Source of the DNA: Gracilimonas sp965227785
Lineage (GTDB): Bacteria > Bacteroidota > Rhodothermia > Balneolales > Balneolaceae
Assembly (NCBI RefSeq): GCF_965227785.1
Contig: NZ_OZ245785.1
Coordinates: 2,170,001-2,234,000, forward strand
DNA length: 64,000 nucleotides
Direction: 5' to 3'
This document shows, in pieces, positions 41,895 through 50,678 of the stretch. Below the pieces are notes generated by a model. That model saw nothing but the letters and a program-made list of their open reading frames with translations, was not told where the DNA came from and did no database searches. The position numbers and the translations under genes were made by a program. How positions within the stretch are numbered: the first letter of the stretch is position 1; each line of letters opens with the position of its first letter.

Positions 41895-43595
41895 ATGCCT
41901 TTTGAGACTGCAGACTATATCGTCGTTGCCGGATATATATTGTTAATGATAGCCGTTGCCTGGGCAGCTAAGGTAAGAGGGCAGGAATCTCTGGAGGATT
42001 TTTTTGCCGGCGGAAAAAACCTGCCCTGGTGGCTGGTTGGAGTTTCGATGGTGGCAACTACATTTGCAGCAGACACTCCTCTGGCAATAACAGGTATCGT
42101 GGCTAAACAAGGGATAGCCGGGAACTGGTTTTGGTGGAACTGGATGATTTCAGGTATAGTGACCGTCTTTATCTATGCCAAACTCTGGAAGCGGGCGGAT
42201 GTAATAACAGATGTTGAGTTTATCGAGCTCCGCTATGGGGGCAAACCAGCGAGTTTTCTTCGGGGATTCAGGGCTCTTTACTTTGCTTTTCCTTTCAACT
42301 GTATAATTATGGGGTGGGTGACGGTAGGGATGGCAAAAATTCTGACAGTTGTTACTGGTGCCGATCAATGGATTGCCATATTGGTATTATATGGGCTGAT
42401 TGGAGTATATATAGCGATTTCCGGTTTGTGGGGTGTGATGGTAACAGACTTTGTCCAGTTTATACTTGCGATGGCCGGGACAATAGCGCTGGCCTATTTT
42501 TCCGTAGATCATGTAGGTGGTTTATCAGAGCTGAAATCACAGCTTGGTAGTGTTGCCAACTACGACGTGTTGAGTTTCAACCCATTCACCAATCCCGAAA
42601 TAGCTCTTACTACTGCGTTCATCTGGCTGGGAATGAATTGGTGGGCGGCCTGGTATCCGGGTGCTGAACCAGGGGGTGGCGGATATATTGCCCAGCGAAT
42701 GTTTTCAGCTAAAGACGAGAAGAATGCAGTGGGAGGAACCTTATTATTTAACATTCTGATGTACGCCGTTCGGCCCTGGCCGTGGATTTTAGTAGGGTTG
42801 GTTGCTTTGGTGGTATTCCCGGGTCTCGAAGATCCCGAAACCGGCTACCCGCTGATGATGCTTGAAGTTCTTCCTGTTGGATGGATGGGTTTACTGATGG
42901 TGGCCTTTCTGTCCGCATTTGTATCAACTATTTCTACTCAGTTGAACTGGGGCACCTCCTACGTAGTAAACGATTTCTATAAGCGGTTCATAAAAACTGA
43001 AGAAGAGTTTGAAAACAAGGAGAAGGCCCAGAGGCACTACGTGTTTATTTCACGGGTTGCTACTTTACTGATGGCTGCTCTGGGCGTTGGTGTATCCTAC
43101 TATTTTGACTCGGTTTCGGGGGGTTGGGAGTTTATTCTTTCTCTAAGTGCCGGAATTGGAGGGGTGCTTTTACTGAGATGGTTTTGGTGGCGAATTAATG
43201 CCTGGAGTGAAATTTCAGCGATGATAGCAGCCTTTATCGGGGCTGTATTTTCGAATCAAATGGGATATGACTTTTCGGGAAGCATGATATTTACAACTAC
43301 CTTCTCAACAGTGGTATGGTTGTTTGCAACCTTTGTGACTAAGCCAGAGTCTGAAGAGACGCTCAAAAAGTTTTATGCCAAAGTAACCCCGATGGGGAGT
43401 TGGTCAGGGTATCGGGATGGTAACTACACAACCGATCGATTGCTTCCTCAGCTTGTGAATATTGTAATGTCGCTGGGGGCTATTTTCTTCTTCCTGTATG
43501 GACTGGGGCAAATCTTCTTTTTCAATTTAGGAACCGGAATCGGATTTTTACTTGGTGGGTGTATCTTTGTGTGGGCGGTTGTCAGGAAGATTTGA
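41895..43595 (+). CDS. Sodium:solute symporter (SSS family)
   Basis: A 566-residue transporter with about 13-14 membrane segments. Family motifs: YIVVAGYILLMIAVAWAAKV, EDFFAGGKNLPWWLVGVSMV, TTFAADTPLAITGIVAKQGI, EFIELRYGGKPASFLRGFRA, GLWGVMVTDFVQFILAMAG and FVSTISTQLNWGTSYVVNDF. Unlike some relatives, there is no C-terminal kinase domain, but histidine kinases flank the gene on both sides. Substrate unknown; the closest families take up sugars, acetate or amino acids with sodium. Confidence 0.9.
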   Translation: MPFETADYIVVAGYILLMIAVAWAAKVRGQESLEDFFAGGKNLPWWLVGVSMVATTFAADTPLAITGIVAKQGIAGNWFWWNWMISGIVTVFIYAKLWKRADVITDVEFIELRYGGKPASFLRGFRALYFAFPFNCIIMGWVTVGMAKILTVVTGADQWIAILVLYGLIGVYIAISGLWGVMVTDFVQFILAMAGTIALAYFSVDHVGGLSELKSQLGSVANYDVLSFNPFTNPEIALTTAFIWLGMNWWAAWYPGAEPGGGGYIAQRMFSAKDEKNAVGGTLLFNILMYAVRPWPWILVGLVALVVFPGLEDPETGYPLMMLEVLPVGWMGLLMVAFLSAFVSTISTQLNWGTSYVVNDFYKRFIKTEEEFENKEKAQRHYVFISRVATLLMAALGVGVSYYFDSVSGGWEFILSLSAGIGGVLLLRWFWWRINAWSEISAMIAAFIGAVFSNQMGYDFSGSMIFTTTFSTVVWLFATFVTKPESEETLKKFYAKVTPMGSWSGYRDGNYTTDRLLPQLVNIVMSLGAIFFFLYGLGQIFFFNLGTGIGFLLGGCIFVWAVVRKI

Positions 43596-43724
43596 ATTCA
43601 GCTCAAAAAAGCTGATAAAGTCATAAATATATTATTGATATAAGTTCGAAAGTTTTATTTTGATAGATAATAGGAAGGGCAAAGTTCGTTCTTCAGCTTT
43701 AGGTCAACTTTTTTTGTGTAGATA

Positions 43725-45197
43725 ATGATTGAAAATATTGGTGCTTGCCTTAGGTATGTTTTTTTGGCTTCTGTAGTATCTGTGGTTTTTTTCAGTGCTG
43801 AGATAGTTGCACAAACCGGTCCGCAATCTTTTTGGACTTTTTCCGAAATCCGCTCTGATACAAACAGTGATAACACGCTGGATTATTTTGGGGAAGAAGT
43901 AAGCATAACCGGCATTGCAAACATTGGAACCGGTTTACTTCATGAGCACTATCTGCAGGCGTTCATTCAAAATGATTCTGCAGGCATGTCGGTTTTTGCC
44001 ATGGAGATAGAAACCCCGTTCGAGGTCGGAGACAGCGTTGTGGCCACCGGCAAAATAGAACGATACAATGGGCTTGCGGAGGTTCACATTGAGTCTTATC
44101 AGGTTTACAACACGTCATCTCCGATAAAAGTACAAGCACTATCAAAAGTAATAGAATCGCCAGAGGATTATCTCGGAATGTTGGCAGAGGGAGAAGGAAA
44201 AGTTATTGAAAAAGGCAGCACCTTTAATGGCAAATATGTACGCATTTCTACGGAAGGTTCATCCAAGAGCATGATGGTGTATGTGTCAAATTTCCACAGC
44301 ATGTTCGATCAATTCGACTTCGATGTTTTGGGCATTGGTGATAGAATATCTGTAAAAGGGGTCATAACAGAGTACAACCCGGAATTTCCTAAGGTGCGAA
44401 CCTTTAAGTTGTTTCTTCGAACGCCGGACGACCTGGTTTTTCAGGGTATTCCCCAGTTTTACCTGTATCTGATCGCAGGCGCCTGTACGCTTTTAATAAT
44501 AGTGATCTTGGGTTGGGTTGTTAGCCTTAAACGCAGTGTGAATACCAAGACGAAGACAATTCAAGCTAACCTGGAGCAAAAAGAAGTTTTGTTAAGGGAA
44601 ATTCACCACCGGGTAAAAAACAGTTTGGCTATTGTTTCAGGGCTTATTCACCTTCAGGAAGGCAATACGGAAAGCCGGGAAGCAAAAAGAGTATTGCAGG
44701 ACACTCAGGCTCGTATTCAATCGGTGGCGTTGGTGCACGAGAAACTTTATAAAACAGAGTCTCTTTCAAAGATAAAGCTTAATACGTACATCAGAGATTT
44801 AGTGGAGGCTATCCACAGAACCTTTACGGATTATAAAGAAGGTGTTGAACTCAAGTTTGAGATGGATGAAGTGCTCCTGGAAACGGAAAGGGTAATCCCG
44901 TGTGGACTTCTGATGAATGAATTGGTGGTTAACGCTTACAAGCATGCGTTCAGCAAAAACAAGCGTGGAGAACTTCACATCAGACTGAAGGAAATTGGAG
45001 ATGACATTGTGCTGATCGTTTCAGATAATGGTCCCGGGTTGCCGTACGGATCTAATCAACAAGAAGACGAGAGCCTTGGTGCAATGCTTATCAATTCTTT
45101 TGCATCTCGCTTAAAGGCCAAGATGGAAGTAATAAACAGAGAGATAGGCGGAGCCGAATATATCTTTAGGTTTCCGTCAGGGAAAACTACAGATTAG
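43725..45197 (+). CDS. Histidine kinase with two periplasmic OB-fold-like domains (HisKA_2)
   Basis: After a signal/anchor segment (YVFLASVVSVVFFSAEIVAQ), residues ~30-235 form two OB-fold-like modules (DYFGEEVSITGIANIGTG, GMSVFAMEIETPFEVGDSVV, TGKIERYNGLAEVHIESY; then DYLGMLAEGEGKVIEKGST and LGIGDRISVKGVITEYNPEF). A transmembrane helix at about 244-267 leads to HisKA_2 (LLREIHHRVKNSLAIVSGL, His294) and an HATPase domain (GLLMNELVVNAYKHAF, SDNGPGLPYG). The kinase core closely parallels the one at 39942-41696. OB-folds in a sensor region are unusual and suggest nucleic acid, oligosaccharide or nucleotide sensing. Its end overlaps the convergent DUF3052 gene by 4 bp. Confidence 0.85.
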   Translation: MIENIGACLRYVFLASVVSVVFFSAEIVAQTGPQSFWTFSEIRSDTNSDNTLDYFGEEVSITGIANIGTGLLHEHYLQAFIQNDSAGMSVFAMEIETPFEVGDSVVATGKIERYNGLAEVHIESYQVYNTSSPIKVQALSKVIESPEDYLGMLAEGEGKVIEKGSTFNGKYVRISTEGSSKSMMVYVSNFHSMFDQFDFDVLGIGDRISVKGVITEYNPEFPKVRTFKLFLRTPDDLVFQGIPQFYLYLIAGACTLLIIVILGWVVSLKRSVNTKTKTIQANLEQKEVLLREIHHRVKNSLAIVSGLIHLQEGNTESREAKRVLQDTQARIQSVALVHEKLYKTESLSKIKLNTYIRDLVEAIHRTFTDYKEGVELKFEMDEVLLETERVIPCGLLMNELVVNAYKHAFSKNKRGELHIRLKEIGDDIVLIVSDNGPGLPYGSNQQEDESLGAMLINSFASRLKAKMEVINREIGGAEYIFRFPSGKTTD

Positions 45198-45601
45198 CGA
45201 TCCTCTTTGCGATACATAAATTTGAGAGCCGACCAGTCATCATCAACCGCGCAAACTTTTACATCAACCAGTCCGGTCTGAAGCCCCAGAGCACGCACTT
45301 CATTTCCGGTGATATCCGTCTCAAGCTTAGATGATTTTTTGATCCAGGAAACCCAGAGGATTCCGTCTTTAGCCAGCTTCTCTTTTAAAGGAAGTACCAA
45401 ATTGTGAAGCTCTCTTTCGTTTCGGCAAAATACATGAATGAAAGGAATTGGGGCTGTATGGTTAATTTCAATAAACCGAGCCTCTTCAGGAAGAGGTCCT
45501 AATAATTTCTGATAATCTTCAGGGGCGTTTACAAGCAGAACAGCGCAACCGGGCTTGATGCCCAGTTTTTTCAGCAACGGAGTTTCTGAATAGCCGGCCA
45601 A
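45194..45601 (-). CDS. DUF3052-family protein
   Basis: A 135-residue protein matching DUF3052: AGYSETPLLKKLGIKPGCAV, FIHVFCRNERELHNLVLPLK, GILWVSWIKKSSKLETDITG and the tail ALGLQTGLVDVKVCAVDDDW. Function unknown. It starts at a TTG 3 nt after the SirB1-like gene's stop codon, so the two are probably translated together. The MAGYSETPL start supports this choice. Confidence 0.87.
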   Translation of the reverse strand: MAGYSETPLLKKLGIKPGCAVLLVNAPEDYQKLLGPLPEEARFIEINHTAPIPFIHVFCRNERELHNLVLPLKEKLAKDGILWVSWIKKSSKLETDITGNEVRALGLQTGLVDVKVCAVDDDWSALKFMYRKEDR

Positions 45602-45604
45602 TGG

Positions 45605-46459
45605 TCAATCCTGATACATTTCTGTTACGTTCAGCAATTTGCGAAGCTCTTCAATTCTTTCGGGCTCTTCTTGGCGTTCATAACTATGGATGAGATTTCG
45701 AATGCATCGCAACACAATATCCAGGTTTGTGGCAATCTGAAAATGTTCGGGACGCGGGTCGATGTTGTTTTTCTTCAGAAAGAAATAGCATTGATCATAA
45801 GTTACTATAGCGCCGTCATCATAGGGGTCAATCAAAAGTTCCTCTTTATCTCCCACATAGTTCAGCATAAAATGAATCGGCATGTTGATTCCGAAAAACG
45901 GCATTTCAAGCCGGCGAGCGATAAACATGACAATCAGGCTCAACGAAATGGGCAGTCCTTTTCGCCGGTCTATCACTTGGTTTAAAAAACAATTTCGGGG
46001 TGCATGATAGGACTCCGTGTCTCCCCGAAAGTTCAGGTCTTCAAAGATGAACTTAAGCATGCGTTTCATCTTGCGCTTTTCATCAAGCTTGTACTTAATC
46101 TGTGGTTCAATCATTTGGGCAAAATGGTCCAGCTTCTTTTGGTACTCCGAAATACGAAGCGTAGGGTTGCCAAAACGAGCGAGCGTAAAAATGGCAGTCT
46201 CAAGGGATTTCCGGGTTTTAATGCCATTTTCGAGAATCTCTATAAAATCAGACTCGAGTGTGTCAAAAGTAAGCTTGTGAATAACATCATTCACCCGGCT
46301 TTTTTCGTCTTCGCCGCTTATTTCCGAACGATACTCATCCAGCAATGGCACGGCTTTTTCTCCCAGTTCCTGAAGACGGCTCTCTACACTTTGCTGCACA
46401 AACGGATCAGGATCGTCCATTAAAAAAAGCAACGATTCTATTTCTGTCTTTGAAGTCAT
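45605..46459 (-). CDS. SirB1/transglutaminase-like fold protein
   Basis: A 284-residue cytosolic protein. The conserved core is NCFLNQVIDRRKGLPISLS, LIVMFIARRLEMPFFGINMP and HFMLNYVGDKEELLIDPYDD, as in SirB1/YchA-type transglutaminase-like domains. The N-terminal ~110 residues are helical, with an opening EIESLLFLMDDPDPFVQQSV resembling a HEAT-like repeat. No clear catalytic cysteine is conserved in the core, so enzymatic activity is doubtful. It reads with the DUF3052 gene. Confidence 0.8.
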   Translation of the reverse strand: MTSKTEIESLLFLMDDPDPFVQQSVESRLQELGEKAVPLLDEYRSEISGEDEKSRVNDVIHKLTFDTLESDFIEILENGIKTRKSLETAIFTLARFGNPTLRISEYQKKLDHFAQMIEPQIKYKLDEKRKMKRMLKFIFEDLNFRGDTESYHAPRNCFLNQVIDRRKGLPISLSLIVMFIARRLEMPFFGINMPIHFMLNYVGDKEELLIDPYDDGAIVTYDQCYFFLKKNNIDPRPEHFQIATNLDIVLRCIRNLIHSYERQEEPERIEELRKLLNVTEMYQD

Positions 46460-46578
46460 ACTCTCATTTCATTTGCTTGGCCGTCAAGATATTGATTCAC
46501 TCAGCCAATTACTTCTTATAAATGCCGTTTGTAACCGTTATATTTCACGGCTCTGACAATCAATCATTCAACCATTTT

Positions 46579-47814
46579 ATGGATATAAATGTTTCTTCAG
46601 AAATAGGTCACCTTCAGGGAGTAATCGTCCACACGCCCGGACATGAAGTATCTCTGGTGAATCCCGAACTTAAAGATGAACTCCTGTTCGACGACATCAT
46701 CTTTGAGGAGGACGCCCGGATAGAACATCTGGATATGCTGAAGGTTTTTAAAACGGCAATGCCGGCCGGTGGCAATGTGATCGAGATTCTGGATCTTTTA
46801 ACAGAAGTGTTTAAGAATGAAGATGCCCGGCTATTTTTTATTGAGCAGCTGATTAAGGAGTTTCCGGAAGAAAACCTGCATGTTGTGGAAAAAGAACTTC
46901 GGAAACTTGATCCCAAAGAACTGCTGGTGTTTGTGACACAGGGATACCTCGAGCGCTCAAAAGGGTTTTCACTGAATCCCTCTCCCAACCTGCTTTTTAC
47001 GCGAGACCTGGCAGCAGTTGTGGGAGACAATATTCTTATTTCAAGAGCTGCCAAAAAAGCCCGCATGCGAGAGTCATTGCTTATGGAAACGTTGGTGGAG
47101 TTTCACCCTTTGTTTGAAAGTGTAAGGGAACATGCCATTAAAATATCCGGGCATCAGTCGATAGAAGGCGGTGATGTATTGGTGGTCTCAGATAAGCTTG
47201 TTCTGATAGGTATGAGTGAGAGAACATCCTTCAGCGGATTGATGAAGGGCACCGAAGGGCTTTTGAACAGTGGGGTGAAAACTGTGTTGGCGGTAGATAT
47301 CCCCAAGCAGCGTTCATCCATGCACCTGGATACCATTTTTACTTTTGCCGATGAAAGTGAGTGCATTGTTTTTCCGCCGGCTATTTTAGAGCAGAAAAAC
47401 AATGTAGTCGCTCTGTTTAAAGACGGAGACTCCATTAAAACAGAGATGAGAAGTTCCTTGCAATCAGCCTTGGAAGAAGAAACCGGAAGAGACTTCAATT
47501 TCATCAAGTGTGGCGGAGAAGATCGGACCAATCAGTTCCGTGAACAATGGACCGATGGTGCCAATGTTTTTGCCCTGGCTCCCGGAGTGATTGTTGGTTA
47601 TGAGCGCAATACCAACACCTTCAACACCCTGGTGGATCATGGTTACGACCTGATGAATCAATATGAGTTTGTTGAGGAATACGGCAAGGAAGGCTTCACC
47701 CCAAAAGAAGGACAGAAAATAGCCATCAGCTTTCAGGGCCATGAGCTGTGCCGCGGACGAGGCGGAGCACGATGCATGACCCTTCCGGTTTCGAGAAAGC
47801 CATTAACCCAATAA
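46579..47814 (+). CDS. arcA: Arginine deiminase
   Basis: The enzyme hydrolyses arginine to citrulline and ammonia. Catalytic features of the beta/alpha propeller are visible: INVSSEIGHLQGVIVHTPG, SPNLLFTRDLAAVVGDNILI, IEGGDVLVVSDKLVLIGMSE, SMHLDTIFTF, and the nucleophile Cys in GGARCMTLP (about Cys399). The ATG at 46579 yields the family N-terminus; the ORF-start ATG at 46522 adds 19 residues without homology. No arcB/arcC or arcD is seen, so it may serve arginine use or ammonia production rather than a full fermentation pathway. Confidence 0.9.
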   Translation: MDINVSSEIGHLQGVIVHTPGHEVSLVNPELKDELLFDDIIFEEDARIEHLDMLKVFKTAMPAGGNVIEILDLLTEVFKNEDARLFFIEQLIKEFPEENLHVVEKELRKLDPKELLVFVTQGYLERSKGFSLNPSPNLLFTRDLAAVVGDNILISRAAKKARMRESLLMETLVEFHPLFESVREHAIKISGHQSIEGGDVLVVSDKLVLIGMSERTSFSGLMKGTEGLLNSGVKTVLAVDIPKQRSSMHLDTIFTFADESECIVFPPAILEQKNNVVALFKDGDSIKTEMRSSLQSALEEETGRDFNFIKCGGEDRTNQFREQWTDGANVFALAPGVIVGYERNTNTFNTLVDHGYDLMNQYEFVEEYGKEGFTPKEGQKIAISFQGHELCRGRGGARCMTLPVSRKPLTQ

Positions 47815-47824
47815 CAAGAGACGA

Positions 47825-49045
47825 TTGAGTTCAAACCCATATCAAGAGGAAGTAACGAGCGAATTTGAAGTCCTTTCCAGAAAAGAGGAGCCCAAGAACA
47901 AACCTGACACCAAGACCATTTTAAAGCATCTTGGGCTGTTTCTGCTTACTTTTTTCTTTGTGACTATGACCGGCGCCAATTTTGTGGGGTTTGAGCCGGT
48001 TCTGTTTCCTTTTGCTATACCTAACACAACCGACATACTTAGGGGCTTACTTTTTGCCGGGTTGTTACTTTCTTTTCTTACCGTTCATGAATTCGGACAC
48101 TACTTTGCAGCGGTTCGACACAACATAAAAGTAACGCTGCCCTACTACATTCCCCTTCCCATTGGGATAGGTACGCTGGGAGCGGTGATCAGGATTAAAG
48201 AGCGTATCCGAAAAATGCACAAGCTTTTTGACATCGGAGCCTCAGGTCCTGTAGCGGGCTTCATCGTAGCACTGGTTGTGCTGATGCTTGGTTTTGCAAC
48301 CCTGCCCGAACCTGTTGAGTATGTTCAAAACTTTTCCGGTCATGAGGAGCTGAAAGAATATGTAGCCCAGAATGGAACCTATCCGGAATTTATAACGGAT
48401 GAGGTAGAAGGCCAGGGCGTATTAACGGTCGGAAACACATTGTTGTATTCTGCACTGGCCTCTATGTTTGATAATGTTCCTCCGATGTGGGAGATGTATC
48501 ATTATCCCTTTTTGTTTGCAGGATGGCTCGGCCTGTTTTTTACCGCATTGAACCTGATGCCTGTTGGTCAGCTGGATGGCGGACATATTCTGTATTCCCT
48601 CATTGGATATAAAAAGCACCGGGTAGTGGCCCGGCTGTTTTTCACTCTGATTACTGCCATTGGCGGAGCGGAAGCCATCCCGTTGCTCAGGGAGTTTATT
48701 GCCGGTTATACAACCATGCCTCTGGCGGAATATGTGGTATGGGGCTTTATACTTTTCGTGCTCATGAATCGCGCCTTTCGCTCCGATCGATACTGGATAT
48801 ATGCGATGATGGCGGCTTCAATTATAGGGTCGGTTGTTTATGATTATGCCGTTGGAGGGGTGGAAGCCGGTCAGGCGTCTTATATATGGGTAGTCTGGAG
48901 TTTTTTTATGGCATTTGTGGTTGGGGTTGAACATCCGCCGGTAGATATTGAAGAAAAATTATCCCCGGGCCGGCGCGTGATAGGCTGGTTGAGTATGCTT
49001 ATCTTTCTGCTCTGTATTAGTCCGAACCCAATTTATATGAACTAA
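47825..49045 (+). CDS. Site-2-protease-type (M50) membrane metalloprotease
   Basis: A 406-residue intramembrane protease. The zinc motif HEFGH lies at about residues 88-92 in LLSFLTVHEFGHYFAAVRH, and the third ligand LDGGH at about 250-254 in VGQLDGGHILYSL. About seven helices are present and no PDZ domain is obvious, as in the EGY1/short S2P group. It would cleave membrane regulators or peptides. It starts at a TTG 10 bp after the arginine deiminase stop and ends with a 1-bp overlap with the lipoprotein gene, so the three are probably cotranscribed. Confidence 0.85.
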   Translation: MSSNPYQEEVTSEFEVLSRKEEPKNKPDTKTILKHLGLFLLTFFFVTMTGANFVGFEPVLFPFAIPNTTDILRGLLFAGLLLSFLTVHEFGHYFAAVRHNIKVTLPYYIPLPIGIGTLGAVIRIKERIRKMHKLFDIGASGPVAGFIVALVVLMLGFATLPEPVEYVQNFSGHEELKEYVAQNGTYPEFITDEVEGQGVLTVGNTLLYSALASMFDNVPPMWEMYHYPFLFAGWLGLFFTALNLMPVGQLDGGHILYSLIGYKKHRVVARLFFTLITAIGGAEAIPLLREFIAGYTTMPLAEYVVWGFILFVLMNRAFRSDRYWIYAMMAASIIGSVVYDYAVGGVEAGQASYIWVVWSFFMAFVVGVEHPPVDIEEKLSPGRRVIGWLSMLIFLLCISPNPIYMN

Positions 49046-49479
49046 TGAAATCAATGAGAATTTTACTTTTTGCAATCCTTACAGCAGGGTTATTTACGGC
49101 CTGTAATCAACCCGAACAGAAAGCCGAACAAGAACAAACGGTTGAACAGCAGGTTAACAGTTTGGTGGAAGAAGCCAAATTTGAAGATGCCATGGCCATT
49201 TTGGATGGCCGACCAACTTCCCCCGAAGTGGTAGCTCTTAAAGAAGATGTGCATCTGCAACATGGTATTTACCTGATCTATAATTCGGATCCATCACAGA
49301 TGCGTGAAAATGCGAATAATGCACTGCGCGAGTTCATTGCTGTATTGGAAATTAACCCGGAGAACGAAAAGGCCATTGCTGAAACGGAACAAATTCTGGG
49401 GATCTACCGAACATTTCCGGATCGTAGCCCGGAGCCTGAAATCATGGAAAAGTTAAAAGAATTAGGCTTCGAAATTTGA
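49045..49479 (+). CDS. Lipoprotein with a helical C-terminal domain
   Basis: A 144-residue lipoprotein (lipobox LFTAC, Cys near residue 20) with a Gln/Glu-rich linker (NQPEQKAEQEQTVEQQV). The mature part is helical and repeat-like (NSLVEEAKFEDAMAILD, LREFIAVLEINPENEKAIAE), resembling TPR. Its ATG overlaps the S2P stop codon by 1 nt (TAATG), indicating translational coupling. Function unknown. Confidence 0.7.
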   Translation: MKSMRILLFAILTAGLFTACNQPEQKAEQEQTVEQQVNSLVEEAKFEDAMAILDGRPTSPEVVALKEDVHLQHGIYLIYNSDPSQMRENANNALREFIAVLEINPENEKAIAETEQILGIYRTFPDRSPEPEIMEKLKELGFEI

Positions 49480-49547
49480 AAGAATCCGTGCCCTCCAAAC
49501 CAGCGAATAATCGGTAAATCAACTCAATCACAATAATCTGTGATCAA

Positions 49548-50021
49548 ATGAGCGACAAGAAAACAACACCTACCATAAAAAACCGAAAGGCCAGCCACGA
49601 TTATCATATCGAGGAGACCTACGAAGCGGGGTTGGTTCTGAAGGGAACCGAGGTGAAATCGCTGCGTGCGGGAAAAGCCAGTTTTGCCGATACCTTTGCC
49701 TACATCCAGAGTGGAGAGGTGTATTTACGGGACATGTACATTAAGCCATATGAGCATGGCTCCTATTATAATCACAATGAAACCCGCCCACGAAAGTTGT
49801 TGCTTCACAAACGGGAAATCCGCGAGCTTGAGAAAGCAACCGAGCAAAAAGGGTACACCATTGTTCCGCTAAAGCTCTACTTCAAAAAAGGAAATGCCAA
49901 AGTGTTGATTGGTGTAGCCAAAGGTAAGAAGCAATACGACAAGAGAGACTCCATTAAAGAAAAAGACGTGAAGCGTCAAATCGAACGCAATGTGAAAGGG
50001 AATTACAAGATTAATATGTAG
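49548..50021 (+). CDS. smpB: SsrA-binding protein SmpB
   Basis: SmpB escorts tmRNA to stalled ribosomes. The 157-residue protein has the family start KNRKASHDYHIEETYEAGL, VLKGTEVKSLRAGKASFADT, YLRDMYIKPYEHGSYYNH, TVVPLKLYFKKGNAKVLIGV-like (IVPLKLYFKKGNAKVLIGVA) and KKQYDKRDSIKEKDVKRQIER. No tmRNA gene is visible; the RNA immediately downstream is rnpB on the other strand. Confidence 0.96.
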   Translation: MSDKKTTPTIKNRKASHDYHIEETYEAGLVLKGTEVKSLRAGKASFADTFAYIQSGEVYLRDMYIKPYEHGSYYNHNETRPRKLLLHKREIRELEKATEQKGYTIVPLKLYFKKGNAKVLIGVAKGKKQYDKRDSIKEKDVKRQIERNVKGNYKINM

Positions 50022-50051
50022 TTCTTGATGGTAAGCGGGTCTTAGTAATAC

Positions 50052-50083
50052 AAAACCCCGCTCTCGGATAAGAGCGGGGTTTT
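50052..50083. terminator. Bidirectional terminator between smpB and rnpB
   Basis: AAAACCCCGCTCT (50052-50064) pairs with AGAGCGGGGTTTT (50071-50083); T-runs occur on both strands, so it ends both smpB and the minus-strand rnpB transcript. Confidence 0.88.
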
Positions 50084-50095
50084 CATGTAAAGTCA

Positions 50096-50469
50096 ACAGG
50101 AAAGCCTGTAAGCCGGATTCTGTTCCCACACATAATTTTATGTGCGGGAGGTAATCATTTATCTGGCGCATTCCACCCGATGGCGTCACGACAAGCGGCG
50201 TATACCATCTGCATGAACTTGCACCCCGCGAGGTTTACACTGCTCCCGACCTTACGGTACGGGACGGTGAGCTCTTACCTCACCTTTTCACCCTTACCTC
50301 AAACAAGTTGAGGCGGTCTGTTTTCTGTTGCACTGTCTGTCATCCCGCCATTTCTGACGGGAAGCCTCCCCTTCGCCGGCTGAACCGAATCGGGGAGCGC
50401 GGTACTTGTAGGTGTCCGGACTTTCCTCCCGGCACATAATTGTGCCAAGCGATTACCCGGCTTTCCTGT
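50096..50469 (-). ncRNA. rnpB: RNase P RNA (bacterial type A)
   Basis: Read on the minus strand, the 5' part has GGGAGGAAAGTCCGGACACC and the 3' part has ACAGAATCCGGCTTAC, both hallmarks of RNase P RNA. The ends pair as helix P1 (ACAGGAAAGCC with GGCTTTCCTGT). Internal conserved blocks such as AAGGGTGAAAAGGTGAGGT and GTAAGAGCTCACC are also present. About 374 nt, the expected size for type A. Confidence 0.95.
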
Positions 50470-50474
50470 CGTAA

Positions 50475-50482
50475 ATAAGATA
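50475..50482 (-). promoter_or_regulatory. Possible -7 element of the rnpB promoter
   Basis: On the minus strand TATCTTAT lies 5-6 nt before the rnpB 5' end, two mismatches from TAnnTTTG. Only suggestive. Confidence 0.35.
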
Positions 50483-50614
50483 CGAGTTTTAGAAATAGAA
50501 ATTCACTTGGTCATCTTGCAGCGAATGCCCGAGATCTGAATGTTGAAAAGAAGACTTGGAAATGTTAGCAGTAATCAGGTTTCTGCCGCTTAAGTTCTAC
50601 AGGGCAGGCAAAAC

Positions 50615-50644
50615 AAAAAAGGGAAGTGCTCGACTTCCCTTTTT
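50615..50644. terminator. Terminator downstream of the nif3-like/zinc-ribbon operon
   Basis: AAAAAGGGAAGT (50616-50627) and ACTTCCCTTTTT (50633-50644) pair around GCTCG. The minus strand has a T-run immediately after, matching the operon ending at 50679; the plus-strand orientation is also usable. Confidence 0.85.
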
Positions 50645-50678
50645 CATAAACAATGTGCTGATCCGAAAACGGTTCTTA

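Noticed and set aside
45194..45197. Functional overlap of the OB-fold kinase and DUF3052 genes
   Set aside because: The 4-bp overlap of convergent genes is trivial and carries no obvious regulation.
50096..50469. Possible tmRNA next to smpB
   Set aside because: The conserved GGAGGAAAGTCCGG and ACAGAATCCGGCTTAC segments and helix P1 identify it as RNase P RNA on the minus strand; no tag-peptide ORF or tRNA-like ends exist.
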